64,000 nucleotides of DNA, taken from contig NZ_NPJJ01000043.1 in assembly GCF_002251385.1 (NCBI RefSeq), positions 62,001 to 126,000 of the forward strand. The letters run 5' to 3'. The first letter of the stretch is position 1; each line of letters begins with the position of its first letter. This DNA is from Prevotella sp. P5-108 (GTDB taxonomy: Bacteria > Bacteroidota > Bacteroidia > Bacteroidales > Bacteroidaceae). Positions 1-8,661 of this stretch are shown here, piece after piece. The notes under the pieces were generated by a model, which had not been told where the DNA came from, did not search any database, and saw only the letters and a program-made list of their open reading frames with translations. The position numbers and the translations under genes were made by a program.

Positions 1-273
1 CCCTACATACCTTATGCCGACAGCCACCCTGAGGCTAAAGGTGGATTTACCGACACCCACGCCATCTGTCGTTTGACCGTGGTAATTCCTGACTGCTTTC
101 ATCACCTTTTCAGTCAAAGCCAGCTCCAGGCTCTCTATAAGGTGCTCGAACTCGACCCTCGTCCGCATTACCACAAGAGCGGACAGAAGGAGTATGGCAT
201 GCCCTATATGGACTATGATGTCCATTTCACGGTCAATGATGGCGTATTGACCGTCACGGATGTCATCAAGTAG
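1..273 (+). CDS. trmO: tRNA (adenine(37)-N6)-methyltransferase TrmO, C-terminal part
   Basis: The window opens inside this gene; only the last 90 codons are present and the reading frame is open from base 1 to a TAG at 271-273. The fragment contains PYIPYADS, LDPRPHYHK and a final DYDVHFTVNDG stretch, which matches the C-terminal region of the TsaA/YaeB/TrmO family (E. coli has PYLPFAES, QDPRPAY and FNVRWRV at equivalent places). TrmO uses S-adenosylmethionine to methylate the N6 of threonylcarbamoyladenosine-37 in certain tRNAs. The N-terminal catalytic part lies outside the window. A long hairpin with a T-rich tail at 399-444 is the probable terminator. The identification rests on these conserved blocks and is fairly secure. 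Confidence 0.8.
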   Translation, partial: PYIPYADSHPEAKGGFTDTHAICRLTVVIPDCFHHLFSQSQLQALYKVLELDPRPHYHKSGQKEYGMPYMDYDVHFTVNDGVLTVTDVIK

Positions 274-398
274 ATTTTCCACCAGTGCAAGCCGCGTCTG
301 AGCCATCAGCAAATCGTTGTCGATGCGCCTCATCCCGATGTAGTTCAATTCTGAGTTGGATGCGTGGCATGAATTCCAGAAATCGTGCTTGGAAACAA

Positions 399-444
399 TA
401 AGCTCAAAGTCTGAAATATCCGTTTCATACTTTGAGCTTAGTTT
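399..444 (+). terminator. hairpin terminator after trmO
   Basis: A perfect 12-base inverted repeat (399-410 with 429-440, arm TAAGCTCAAAGT) continues after one C/T mismatch into an inner 5-bp stem (412-416 with 423-427) closed by a six-base loop. GTTTTAATT follows. The structure is long for a terminator but its place 125 bases after the trmO stop fits that role. Confidence 0.65.
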
Positions 445-550
445 TAATTGATGCTCTGGACATTTGTGCATTTCTGCCGATTACTTCATCCTATGCTGCG
501 GAGTGGGGGAGACAGCTTGCGAGGCCGCTTATACATGTAATATCATAGAA

Positions 551-588
551 AACCCCGAACACTGGCTTGCGTACCTGTGTTCGGGGTT
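551..588 (-). terminator. terminator of the hexosaminidase gene
   Basis: Perfect 12-base inverted repeat (551-562 with 577-588, arm AACCCCGAACAC) about 20 bases beyond the hexosaminidase stop. Read on the minus strand it is followed by a short T run (complement of 549-552). Confidence 0.7.
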
Positions 589-607
589 GAGCGTTCAGGA
601 AGATATC

Positions 608-2665
608 CTAATTGACTATAATCTCGTCGGTAAAGAGCCAGGCTCCGTCGCGGTAGTTCTTGTGGGCTACCATGCGGACGTAACGCGCCTTGCCGTTGTA
701 TACGGTTCCGTACATCTTGAAGAGCAGGGCGTCGTAGTCTTCGGGTATGTCGCAATGGATGGTGGCCACGTGGTCATATTTGCTGCCATCTTCCGATACA
801 TAATAATCTACCTTCTCCGGGGCGTATACCCATGGTCCGGTCGAGTGCATGAAGTTGGCGCCGATATAGTGGATGTCCTTGACGGCTCCCAGGTCAACCA
901 CAACATCCATATTGTCGGTGGTGCCTTGCCAGCGGCGGTCTGTATAAGTCCATCCGCCAACGATACCGTCGGTAAGTGTGACATCTCCTGCTGCCTTCCA
1001 CTTGTCGCCGTATGGTATGTTGTATTTCACCTTGCATCCCTTGGCCAGATGGTCTATCTGGGTCTTGCTCTCAGGACGGTTACCATATTCATGGGCGAGG
1101 TCAAAGGTCTTGTAACCATCGGCCTTCATCATCTCGCAGAGACCGAGGGCGCGCTTCTTGAAACTGTCATATTGCTTGAGATTGGCGTTGGTCCATCCTG
1201 TCTCGGCAATGGCAAACGCACGTGGATAGTACATATACTCGGCGTGGCTGTCGTCGGGGATATACTCGCTCCAAAGGTTGCCCTGGATGCCCAGGAGATG
1301 GCGCTTCTGCGTGTCTGTCAGCGTGGCGCCGGGATTGTAGTCATACACCTGCTTGAGCGGGGTGTAGCCACCTATAGAGAGCGGCTCCTTGAACGGAGCG
1401 TCCTGCGTATAGTCGAGATAGCAGTATTCGCCGGGAGTCATGATGGCATCGTGGCCGTCGTTGATGGCCTTGATACCGCCGTCGGTGCCTCTCCACGACA
1501 TCACGGTGGCATTGGGCGTGAGTCCGCCTTCGAGTATTTCGTCCCAACCTATAATCTGGCGACCGCGCTGGTTGACATATTTCTCTATGCGGTTGATGAA
1601 ATAGCTTTGCAGTTCGTCTACGTTCTTCAGCTGCAGGCTCTCCATGCGCTTCTTGCAGTCGGCACACTTGTGCCAGCCACCCTTGGATGCCTCGTCGCCA
1701 CCGATATGGATGTAGGGGGAAGGGAAAAGGTCGATGACTTCATCGAGCACATTCTGGAGGAAAGTAAAGGTGGATTCTTTGCCGGCACAGAAATCGTAGT
1801 CGGTATATGCCTTTCCGCTGCACGAGATTTCGGGGTAGGCCGATGTCACCTCTTCGCTGTGGCCGGGCATCTCTATCTCGGGTATTACCGTGATATGTCG
1901 CTTGGCGGCGTAGGCCAGAATTTCACGGATGTCGTCTTTGGTGTAATAACCGCCATAAGCCTCGTTGCTGAAGTCGCAGTATTTCTTGCCTTGGGCAACC
2001 CAGTCCATCCATTTGCGCTCTCTGCGCCAGGCGGCAAACTCAGTGAGTCTGGGGTATTTGTCTATCTGGATGCGCCATCCCGCTCCGTCGGTGAGGTGAA
2101 GGTGCATCACGTTGAGTTTCAGCATGGCCATAGCGTCGAGCTGCTTCAGCAGAAACGCCTTTGGACGGAAATGGCGTGACACGTCAAACATGAGTCCACG
2201 CCAACGGTAGGCGGGCGAGTCGTTGATGATGCAGCACTGCAGTCTACGCTGCTGCGCCGCCATCTGCATCAGTGTCTGGATGGCGTAGAATGCGCCAGCC
2301 TCGGTCTGGGCCTCAATGCGTATCTGGCGGGGAGCGATGCTGAGCGTGTAGGACTCGTCGGTATAGCTGCCAGTGGGAACAGACTTCTTGCTTTTGATAA
2401 CAATTCCGATGTCGGCCTTGGCATAATTGGCGGCTTGGTGCAGTCTGAGTTTGCAGTCTTGCAGATAAGATGCCAGAGTCTGGCTGCTGCCTTTGATATA
2501 AAAAGTCGCCCCGCTCCCGGGCAGGGTATATTCACCCGATTTGATGGTGATGCCGTTGGGCAGAGGGGTTACGCCCGAGGGGACAGCCGTTTCGGCGGCG
2601 CTGGCCACACCAGGACACACACACATGATGCAGAGCATGATGTAGGAAAACAATGAAAATCTCAT
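608..2665 (-). CDS. beta-N-acetylhexosaminidase, glycoside hydrolase family 20
   Basis: An exported glycosidase of about 685 residues that should remove terminal beta-linked GlcNAc or GalNAc from glycans in the periplasm or at the cell surface. Residues 1-24 form a signal peptide. Residues about 30-150 resemble the GH20 N-terminal domain. The catalytic barrel begins at YRWRGLMFDVSRHF (about 153), and HIGGDE at about 320-325 is the family signature with the adjacent Asp-Glu pair used in substrate-assisted catalysis. Residues about 540-685 look like a discoidin/F5-8C-type carbohydrate-binding domain (VVVDLGAVKDIHYIG). I chose the ATG at 2665; a TTG two codons upstream is less likely. The gene begins 27 bases after the tamB stop and may be co-transcribed with it. 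The exact substrate cannot be told from sequence. Confidence 0.9.
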   Translation of the reverse strand: MRFSLFSYIMLCIMCVCPGVASAAETAVPSGVTPLPNGITIKSGEYTLPGSGATFYIKGSSQTLASYLQDCKLRLHQAANYAKADIGIVIKSKKSVPTGSYTDESYTLSIAPRQIRIEAQTEAGAFYAIQTLMQMAAQQRRLQCCIINDSPAYRWRGLMFDVSRHFRPKAFLLKQLDAMAMLKLNVMHLHLTDGAGWRIQIDKYPRLTEFAAWRRERKWMDWVAQGKKYCDFSNEAYGGYYTKDDIREILAYAAKRHITVIPEIEMPGHSEEVTSAYPEISCSGKAYTDYDFCAGKESTFTFLQNVLDEVIDLFPSPYIHIGGDEASKGGWHKCADCKKRMESLQLKNVDELQSYFINRIEKYVNQRGRQIIGWDEILEGGLTPNATVMSWRGTDGGIKAINDGHDAIMTPGEYCYLDYTQDAPFKEPLSIGGYTPLKQVYDYNPGATLTDTQKRHLLGIQGNLWSEYIPDDSHAEYMYYPRAFAIAETGWTNANLKQYDSFKKRALGLCEMMKADGYKTFDLAHEYGNRPESKTQIDHLAKGCKVKYNIPYGDKWKAAGDVTLTDGIVGGWTYTDRRWQGTTDNMDVVVDLGAVKDIHYIGANFMHSTGPWVYAPEKVDYYVSEDGSKYDHVATIHCDIPEDYDALLFKMYGTVYNGKARYVRMVAHKNYRDGAWLFTDEIIVN

Positions 2666-2692
2666 AGTCAATAGCTTGATTGTTAGTAATTA

Positions 2693-5600
2693 TTATTGTT
2701 GTTTATTCTTTCGTTTGTCTTTAGCTTTCTTGGCCTTCTTCTTAGCCTTCTTGTCCTTCTTCTGAGGATGCAGCCCCAACAGGTCACGCCAGCCATTGAA
2801 GTCTCTCTTCAATATAATGCCAAGGCCCTGGGTATTAAGACTGTTCTTGGTGAAGTAGCGGTCATTGGTCTGGTTGTAAACCCTCACGGCGAGGTTGCCG
2901 TTGGGATAGATAAGATACTGAAGGTCAAAGTCGCCGATGAAACTGGTAGTCGCATTGGCGTTGTCGCGATAGCCGAACTGGCCGTTGAACAACAGGCGGT
3001 TGTTGAGCATGCGTCCGCTGAGCAGGCCCTCGTATTCGGCGTTGTTCCATCCCTCATCACCCGTCGAAATGTTGGCCCCGAAATTCCAGTTGTCGTTCTT
3101 GGTGACCGTGTTGAGGATGGTATTCAGCTGCTGGCTGATGGTACCACTGAGAATACTTTGCATAGCCAGCGATGTACGGCTCTGCTGCTGGGTTGTCAAC
3201 GATGAGTTGCTGTTGTTGTTCTGTGAATAGAAACGCCCAACGGCAAGAAGATAGAGCACCTGTTGGTTCATACCTTCCTCGCTGTTGATGAGCTGCGTAA
3301 TCATCTGCTTGGCGTCATTGCTCACGGTGGGCAGGTCGAGTCCGAAGTCAACCTTGGGCATAATCGGCGTTCCGGTGATGTTCATCAGGCAGTTTACGCG
3401 GATATTGTTGCTGGTAAACGATTTGCCGACGTTCAAGTCTGACAGGCTCACGCCGTTGACTGCATATTGGGCCTTGAGCTTGAGGATGGCATCCATAGGG
3501 TCGCCGCCGAAACCGATGGTTCCACCGGGGAGGAACTGGAAGTCGCGGCGTATGATGTTCTGGATGGTCAGCTTGTAGACGCCACTCTCTACCTCGTAGG
3601 TGCCAAACATGTCGAAGTCGCCCTTATTAAAATAGGTGGCGCGTATCGAACCATTGCCGTGGAGGGCTATGTAGTCGCCCGACTGCTTGTCCATGAGCAC
3701 CCGGAGCGTGGCATCGGGGGTACAGTCAATCTGCAGATTGAGGTGGATGTCGCTGGCGATGTCTATCTCGCTCTCGGTGTCTTGCTCGACCTCGTTGTGG
3801 CTGGTATTGGAAGCCAGTTTCAGGCTGTCGCGGTCTTGCCAGTGTATGAAAGACTGATTACTGATGCTCTCGGGGCTCGACGCGTTGTATTCTATGAATG
3901 AGCCTTTCTGCGGAGTGGCATGAGCGTCGATGACAACCTCACCACTCTTGCCCTTGATGCGGCAGTCGCCAGTGGCAAATACGGTTCCGAAGAATGTCTG
4001 GTCGCCATAGGTCTTGAAGTCGTAGGCCAGGAGATTGTTGGCAGTAATACCTATGTCGTAGGTCATACGGGTAAGGTGCTTGTGGTATATCGCCCCGTTG
4101 ACAACACCACGGTTGCCGTTGCGGTCCATAATGTTGCAGTTGGCCAATCTTATTTCGTCGGGCACCAGTTTTACGGGGCAGGCTTCAAGGGTGTAGGTGG
4201 TATTCAGCGGCTTGATGTCCATGGAGCCATCGGCAATGGCGTTGCCCTCAAGGTTAACTTCACTCAAATCGCCGAATACCCTGACGTTTCCATTAATACG
4301 CAGATTGGTATTGCGCATGAAACTGCCGCAGAAACTCTCAATGAATTCTCCACGCGTGTTGTTTGCCTTGATGTTCAAGTCGATATAATTGCGCTGCGGA
4401 GATACATATCCGTGAATGTATGTGCGTGAATCGTTCTCGTCGAAAGCCGTCGCATCGATGTCGAGCTGCTCTTTCTGATGGTTGAGCGCCACATTGGCGG
4501 TGAGGATGCCCATGCGTCCGTCTTCAAACTTGAAGTCGCGCACCCAGAGGTCGCCTCGCATGTCGGGCTTGCCAAACAGTGAGGAGATATGTGCCAGTCC
4601 GGTGGCTTTGCCGGCAAACTCTACCGAGTGGAAGTTGATGAGATTGAGTATATAGCTCACATCGACATCGTGCAGGTCGACGGTCAGCGTGTCGTTGGCA
4701 TTTGGGGTCGCTTCACCGTTGATGATGATGTGCTGCTTGTTGTGCTCGACCGACAAGTGGTTGACCGTGAGGTGGTTCTCGTAATAATTGATGCTTGCCG
4801 GTTTGACATGCCATACGCTGTCGCCAATGGCGATGGTAGAGGGTTGGATGTTGATGTTGGCCGTGGCCATGCCGTGATGGTTGTTGTAGAAGTTGGCCTC
4901 GGTATTGATGATTCCGGAGAAGTTGCTCTTGCCGTTGTTCTCAAAGGATAGCAGGGTATGCAGCTTGTTGTCCTCGGCCAGCGCGTGGATGTTCCAATAG
5001 GTGCCGCCATCGTTTTTGCCTACCTGCTGCAGATGGGCAAAGGCTTCGAGCACGTCATCTGGCGAGGTAAGGCGGATGTAGCCTCGCTCATAGCTGCTTT
5101 TGCCATAATCAAACGAGGGAAGGTTGAGGGTCATTTCTATCTTACGATTGCTGTCTCTTACGCTGCCTTCCAGGGTCAGGGGGCGCTTGAGATATAATGG
5201 GATGCCTAACAGCGAGTTCAGCCAGTCGGACTTGACGATTTGGGCATTGATCTGGAAGTCGTTGTCTATATTATGGTTCATTTTGGGCAAGCCTGGGAGG
5301 GTAGGGAGCTTGCTTCCGACTATGTTGGTGAGACTCTGCAGCAGTGTGGCGTAGTTGTAACGTCCTGTAACCTTGATGTTTCCGAAATCGCTGTTCATCG
5401 CCAGCTCATGCACGTTGTCATTACGCTGTGCATTGAGGGTCAACTGGGATAGGTGGTAGTCTCTGTTTCCGCCCTTGACATTGAAGTTGGATACAGACAC
5501 CGAGCCCAAGGCATTGTTGAAATTGGAACCGTGAATGTCGGCTTCGATGTCGGCATCAATTGTGGCATCCTTGAATTGGTCTGTAAGATTGAGTCGGGCA

Positions 5601-7141
5601 AGGTTCAATCCTCTGATTTTGGCTCCGATAGAAAATTCGGGTGTTTTGGCCTTCTTCTTTTTACCGAAGGCTACCACATTGGCGTTGGGGTCATCAATGC
5701 TGATTTCTCCATGGTCATATTGGCCGTCTGCGTTGTATTTCAGGGCTATATTCTGGTATCTATATCCGTTGTAGTCAAACTTGGTTACGTTTCCGTTCAC
5801 ACTTTTGAGCTCATATTTGCCATTGGCGTGCAGCGCTTTGAAATCCAGCTGTCCGTCAAGTTCTCCTAAATTGTCCTGATTGGCAATGATGCCGATGTTC
5901 AAGTCTTTCGCGTCTATCCTGCCGCTTGTCAAGTGATTGATAGTCTTGGCTTTTAGGATGACTGTGCCAATGGCCGTTGACAGATTGGCATCGGCGGCGA
6001 TGTCGGAGCCTTGCCCGCTGAATTTTCCATGCAGCGTGGTCTGGCCGATATGGCCGACAAATTCTGGTAGTTGGATTTTGTGCGCGAGGGCATCCGTGAA
6101 GTATTTCACCGCCTCTGCATCCATCGTAAATCTGGATAGGACGGCCGACCAATGAGGCGTTTTTTTCCAATCTTGTAACTCTCCGCGGGCCTCAAGAGAG
6201 ACATCGTTACCCTGATGGATGGCAATACTCTTTAGCTTCAGTGATGACGATGTTCCGCTAAGGGCAGCGCGCAAGGACAGAGGGCGAGAAAAATCTTTGA
6301 GGAAGACTGCCAATGGAGCAAAATCGGATGGGGTAATGGTGCCCGATAATCCTCCTTGATATTCTAACGAAGAAGGAATCAGCCCCTGATCATTGCATTG
6401 ATAAGCAAGGTCCAACTCGGGTATCATAATCTTGCTTTGGGGCGTCTCCAACATAAACTCCCTGAGCGCGGCTTGGCTCCGGTTGGCCACAAGGCTGAAA
6501 GTAAAGTCGTTGATCGCCAGTCCGCTCTGTTCGACGCAAGAGAACTTTTTGGTATATATATTCAAAGTATCGTTGCTCAGTTTGTTGAGCATAATATGGG
6601 TACTTATCTTGTCGATGTTGATATGGCTGGGGGAAAAAAGCTGGGTTCGGGCAACGTATTTCTCATCATAAATGACATGGCCGTTGCGTATAACGAGCGA
6701 CTTGATGGCGAGGTCGAGCGTGCTCTTGGTCTCCGTATCTTTGGAGGCCAATGAGTCGAGCACAAACTGGAAATTGGGCTGCTTGCCGGGGGCGGACTTG
6801 TAGAGGCGCGCCTGCAGGGCAAAGAGTTGGGCGGATGTAATTGTGATGCGGCCTCGCGAAAGGTCTATGATGTCAAACTTGGCGGAAATGCGTCCTGCCT
6901 TCAGCATGTCAACCTGCTCCTTATCATATATAACTACATTGTCGATGATAAGGCGGTTTAAGAAACCTATATCAACACGCCCGATTTTAACTTTGGTACC
7001 TAACTTGTCGCCTACAGCTTCGGCTACCTTCTTGCCAATGAAACTCTGCACCGACGGAGTGTGCGTCAGTATCGCAAGAGATATGACGAATCCACAAACA
7101 AGCCATATCGAGACGTTGAAAAACCTTTTAATTCTTGTCAC
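2693..7141 (-). CDS. tamB: TamB-like translocation and assembly protein (DUF490)
   Basis: A very large inner-membrane-anchored periplasmic protein (about 1480 residues) of the TamB/DUF490 (AsmA-like) superfamily, which bridges inner and outer membranes and is linked to outer-membrane protein or lipid delivery. One transmembrane anchor lies at the N-terminus (SIWLVCGFVISLAILTH); the following long stretch is rich in alternating beta-strand patterns, and the C-terminal part holds the conserved TamB domain. The last 25 residues are an unusual Lys-rich tail (KKDKKAKKKAKKAKDKRKNK). No ATG lies near the N-terminus. A TTG at 7162 falls within a -7 promoter box (7160-7167), so the GTG at 7141 is the better start. 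A lipid-anchored TamA-type partner (TamL) lies at 19131-21332. Confidence 0.85.
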   Translation of the reverse strand: MTRIKRFFNVSIWLVCGFVISLAILTHTPSVQSFIGKKVAEAVGDKLGTKVKIGRVDIGFLNRLIIDNVVIYDKEQVDMLKAGRISAKFDIIDLSRGRITITSAQLFALQARLYKSAPGKQPNFQFVLDSLASKDTETKSTLDLAIKSLVIRNGHVIYDEKYVARTQLFSPSHINIDKISTHIMLNKLSNDTLNIYTKKFSCVEQSGLAINDFTFSLVANRSQAALREFMLETPQSKIMIPELDLAYQCNDQGLIPSSLEYQGGLSGTITPSDFAPLAVFLKDFSRPLSLRAALSGTSSSLKLKSIAIHQGNDVSLEARGELQDWKKTPHWSAVLSRFTMDAEAVKYFTDALAHKIQLPEFVGHIGQTTLHGKFSGQGSDIAADANLSTAIGTVILKAKTINHLTSGRIDAKDLNIGIIANQDNLGELDGQLDFKALHANGKYELKSVNGNVTKFDYNGYRYQNIALKYNADGQYDHGEISIDDPNANVVAFGKKKKAKTPEFSIGAKIRGLNLARLNLTDQFKDATIDADIEADIHGSNFNNALGSVSVSNFNVKGGNRDYHLSQLTLNAQRNDNVHELAMNSDFGNIKVTGRYNYATLLQSLTNIVGSKLPTLPGLPKMNHNIDNDFQINAQIVKSDWLNSLLGIPLYLKRPLTLEGSVRDSNRKIEMTLNLPSFDYGKSSYERGYIRLTSPDDVLEAFAHLQQVGKNDGGTYWNIHALAEDNKLHTLLSFENNGKSNFSGIINTEANFYNNHHGMATANINIQPSTIAIGDSVWHVKPASINYYENHLTVNHLSVEHNKQHIIINGEATPNANDTLTVDLHDVDVSYILNLINFHSVEFAGKATGLAHISSLFGKPDMRGDLWVRDFKFEDGRMGILTANVALNHQKEQLDIDATAFDENDSRTYIHGYVSPQRNYIDLNIKANNTRGEFIESFCGSFMRNTNLRINGNVRVFGDLSEVNLEGNAIADGSMDIKPLNTTYTLEACPVKLVPDEIRLANCNIMDRNGNRGVVNGAIYHKHLTRMTYDIGITANNLLAYDFKTYGDQTFFGTVFATGDCRIKGKSGEVVIDAHATPQKGSFIEYNASSPESISNQSFIHWQDRDSLKLASNTSHNEVEQDTESEIDIASDIHLNLQIDCTPDATLRVLMDKQSGDYIALHGNGSIRATYFNKGDFDMFGTYEVESGVYKLTIQNIIRRDFQFLPGGTIGFGGDPMDAILKLKAQYAVNGVSLSDLNVGKSFTSNNIRVNCLMNITGTPIMPKVDFGLDLPTVSNDAKQMITQLINSEEGMNQQVLYLLAVGRFYSQNNNSNSSLTTQQQSRTSLAMQSILSGTISQQLNTILNTVTKNDNWNFGANISTGDEGWNNAEYEGLLSGRMLNNRLLFNGQFGYRDNANATTSFIGDFDLQYLIYPNGNLAVRVYNQTNDRYFTKNSLNTQGLGIILKRDFNGWRDLLGLHPQKKDKKAKKKAKKAKDKRKNKQQ

Positions 7142-7159
7142 ATTAACAATTATGAAGTA

Positions 7160-7167
7160 CAAAATTA
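7160..7167 (-). promoter_or_regulatory. -7 box for tamB
   Basis: TAATTTTG on the minus strand matches the Bacteroidetes -7 consensus TAnnTTTG. It covers the TTG that would otherwise be the longest start for tamB, so transcription should begin around 7153 and the GTG at 7141 becomes the first usable start. No clear -33 element was seen. Confidence 0.5.
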
Positions 7168-7231
7168 CAAGTTTTTCTTAACCTATACTGAAATATATTT
7201 GTTTTTTTTTCCATGTCTGCGGTTTTTTGAG

Positions 7232-7239
7232 TATTTTTG
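7232..7239 (+). promoter_or_regulatory. -7 box for the nqr operon
   Basis: TATTTTTG matches TAnnTTTG 70 bases before the nqrA start. A T-rich stretch at 7202-7210 occupies the -33 position at a spacing of about 21 without a clean TTTG. The promoter is divergent from that of tamB. Confidence 0.5.
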
Positions 7240-7308
7240 CATAGGTTTTTTGGAATCAATAGGTATTAAAACTGACGTTTATAAGAATACATTAATATAT
7301 TTACTTGT

Positions 7309-8658
7309 ATGGCAAATGTAATTAGATTGCGTAAGGGCCTTAACATAAATCTCAAGGGACGGGCTTCGGAGCAAGTATCAAAGGCGGTCGTGTCTGGTGA
7401 ATATGCTCTTGTTCCTGACGGTTTTGTCGGCGTTACGCCCAAAGTCGTAGTGCATGAAGGCGATTATGTAAAGGCTGGTGATGCGCTTTTCGTGAACAAG
7501 CATTATCCTGATGTTAAATTTTCCTCTCCTGTCAGCGGACAAGTTGTCGCGGTTGAACGTGGCGAGCGACGTAAAGTGTTATGCGTTAAGGTCAAGGCCG
7601 AAGACGAACAGCACTATCAGAGTTTTGATACTCTTGATGTCAAGGCAGCCGAAGGTTCGCAAGTGATAGACCTTCTGCTCAAAGCAGGTCTCTTCGGATA
7701 CATCAACCAGTTGCCTTACGCCGTCTCTACAAATCCGACGGTTATGCCTAAGGCTATCTTCGTATCTGCCTTGAGAGATATGCCTCTCGCAGCCGACTTT
7801 GAGGTTGAACTCAAGGGTAACGAAGAGGCTTTCCAAACGGGTCTTACTGCTTTGTCGCGTATCGCAAAGACATATCTCGGAATCGGAGCAAAACAGCAGG
7901 CTGCGGCTTTGGTCAATGCAAAGAATGTAGAGGTAAATGTCTTTGACGGCCCGTGTCCAGCAGGTAATGTAGGTGTACAGGTAAACCACATAAATCCTGT
8001 CAACAAGGGCGAGGTGGTTTGGACTGTTAACCCATCTGCAGTGATTTTCTTCGGAAGATTGTTTATGACCGGTAAGGTGGACTTGACACGTACAATCGCA
8101 GTTGCTGGAAGTATGGTGAAAGAACCTTCTTATGTGTCAACCCTGGTGGGCACTCCGTTGTCGGTTATTCTTGATTCCAAATTGACCACTAATGAGCATG
8201 TGCGTATCATCAATGGTAATCCATTGACAGGTGTGAAGTCTTCTTTGAACGATTTCTTGAGTCCATGTGCATCCGAGGTTACCGTAATCCCAGAAGGAGA
8301 CAATGTGAACGAAATCTTGGGTTGGATAATGCCAAGATTTGGTCAGTTCTCTACATCTAAGAGCTATTTCAGCTGGTTGTGTAAAGGTAAGGAATATGAC
8401 CTCGATGCACGTATCAAGGGTGGAGAGCGCCATATGATTATGAGCGGTGAATATGACAAGGTTCTGCCTATGGACATATATGCCGAGTATCTCATCAAAG
8501 CTATCATAACAGGCGATATAGACCGTCAGGAGCAGCTTGGAATCTATGAAGTTAGTCCTGAAGACTTTGCCGTTGCCGAATTTGTTGATTCATCTAAACT
8601 TGAACTGCAAAGAATTGTACGTGACGGATTGAATGTTTTACGTAAAGAGAATGCTTAA
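7309..8658 (+). CDS. nqrA: Na+-translocating NADH:quinone reductase subunit A
   Basis: First gene of a six-gene nqr operon encoding the sodium-pumping NADH:ubiquinone/menaquinone oxidoreductase. NqrA is a cytoplasmic, membrane-associated subunit. At 449 residues it has the usual length, and the N-terminal block KGLNINLKGRA followed by the biotinyl-like VHEGDYVKAGDALF is typical of the family. The gene ends three bases before nqrB, implying translational coupling. The ATG at 7309 is preceded by a Bacteroidetes promoter at 7232-7239. Confidence 0.96.
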   Translation: MANVIRLRKGLNINLKGRASEQVSKAVVSGEYALVPDGFVGVTPKVVVHEGDYVKAGDALFVNKHYPDVKFSSPVSGQVVAVERGERRKVLCVKVKAEDEQHYQSFDTLDVKAAEGSQVIDLLLKAGLFGYINQLPYAVSTNPTVMPKAIFVSALRDMPLAADFEVELKGNEEAFQTGLTALSRIAKTYLGIGAKQQAAALVNAKNVEVNVFDGPCPAGNVGVQVNHINPVNKGEVVWTVNPSAVIFFGRLFMTGKVDLTRTIAVAGSMVKEPSYVSTLVGTPLSVILDSKLTTNEHVRIINGNPLTGVKSSLNDFLSPCASEVTVIPEGDNVNEILGWIMPRFGQFSTSKSYFSWLCKGKEYDLDARIKGGERHMIMSGEYDKVLPMDIYAEYLIKAIITGDIDRQEQLGIYEVSPEDFAVAEFVDSSKLELQRIVRDGLNVLRKENA

Positions 8659-8661
8659 GAT

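Larger units (their letters stand above)
274..607. other. gap between trmO and the hexosaminidase gene
   Basis: This 334-base stretch separates two convergent genes. It holds two strong inverted repeats: 399-440, which probably ends trmO, and 551-588, which probably ends the minus-strand hexosaminidase transcript. One minus-strand frame is open from an ATG at 471 leftwards through the whole trmO remnant and off the window edge, at least 157 codons. Its first 66 codons lie in this gap. I treat it as doubtful because it would include the trmO terminator hairpin and run antisense to a recognisable gene. Confidence 0.5.

Noticed and set aside
464..2179. A 571-codon plus-strand frame opposite the hexosaminidase gene
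   Set aside because: It is the mirror of the GH20 gene, whose signal peptide and HIGGDE motif are clear; the mirror protein has no recognisable family pattern.
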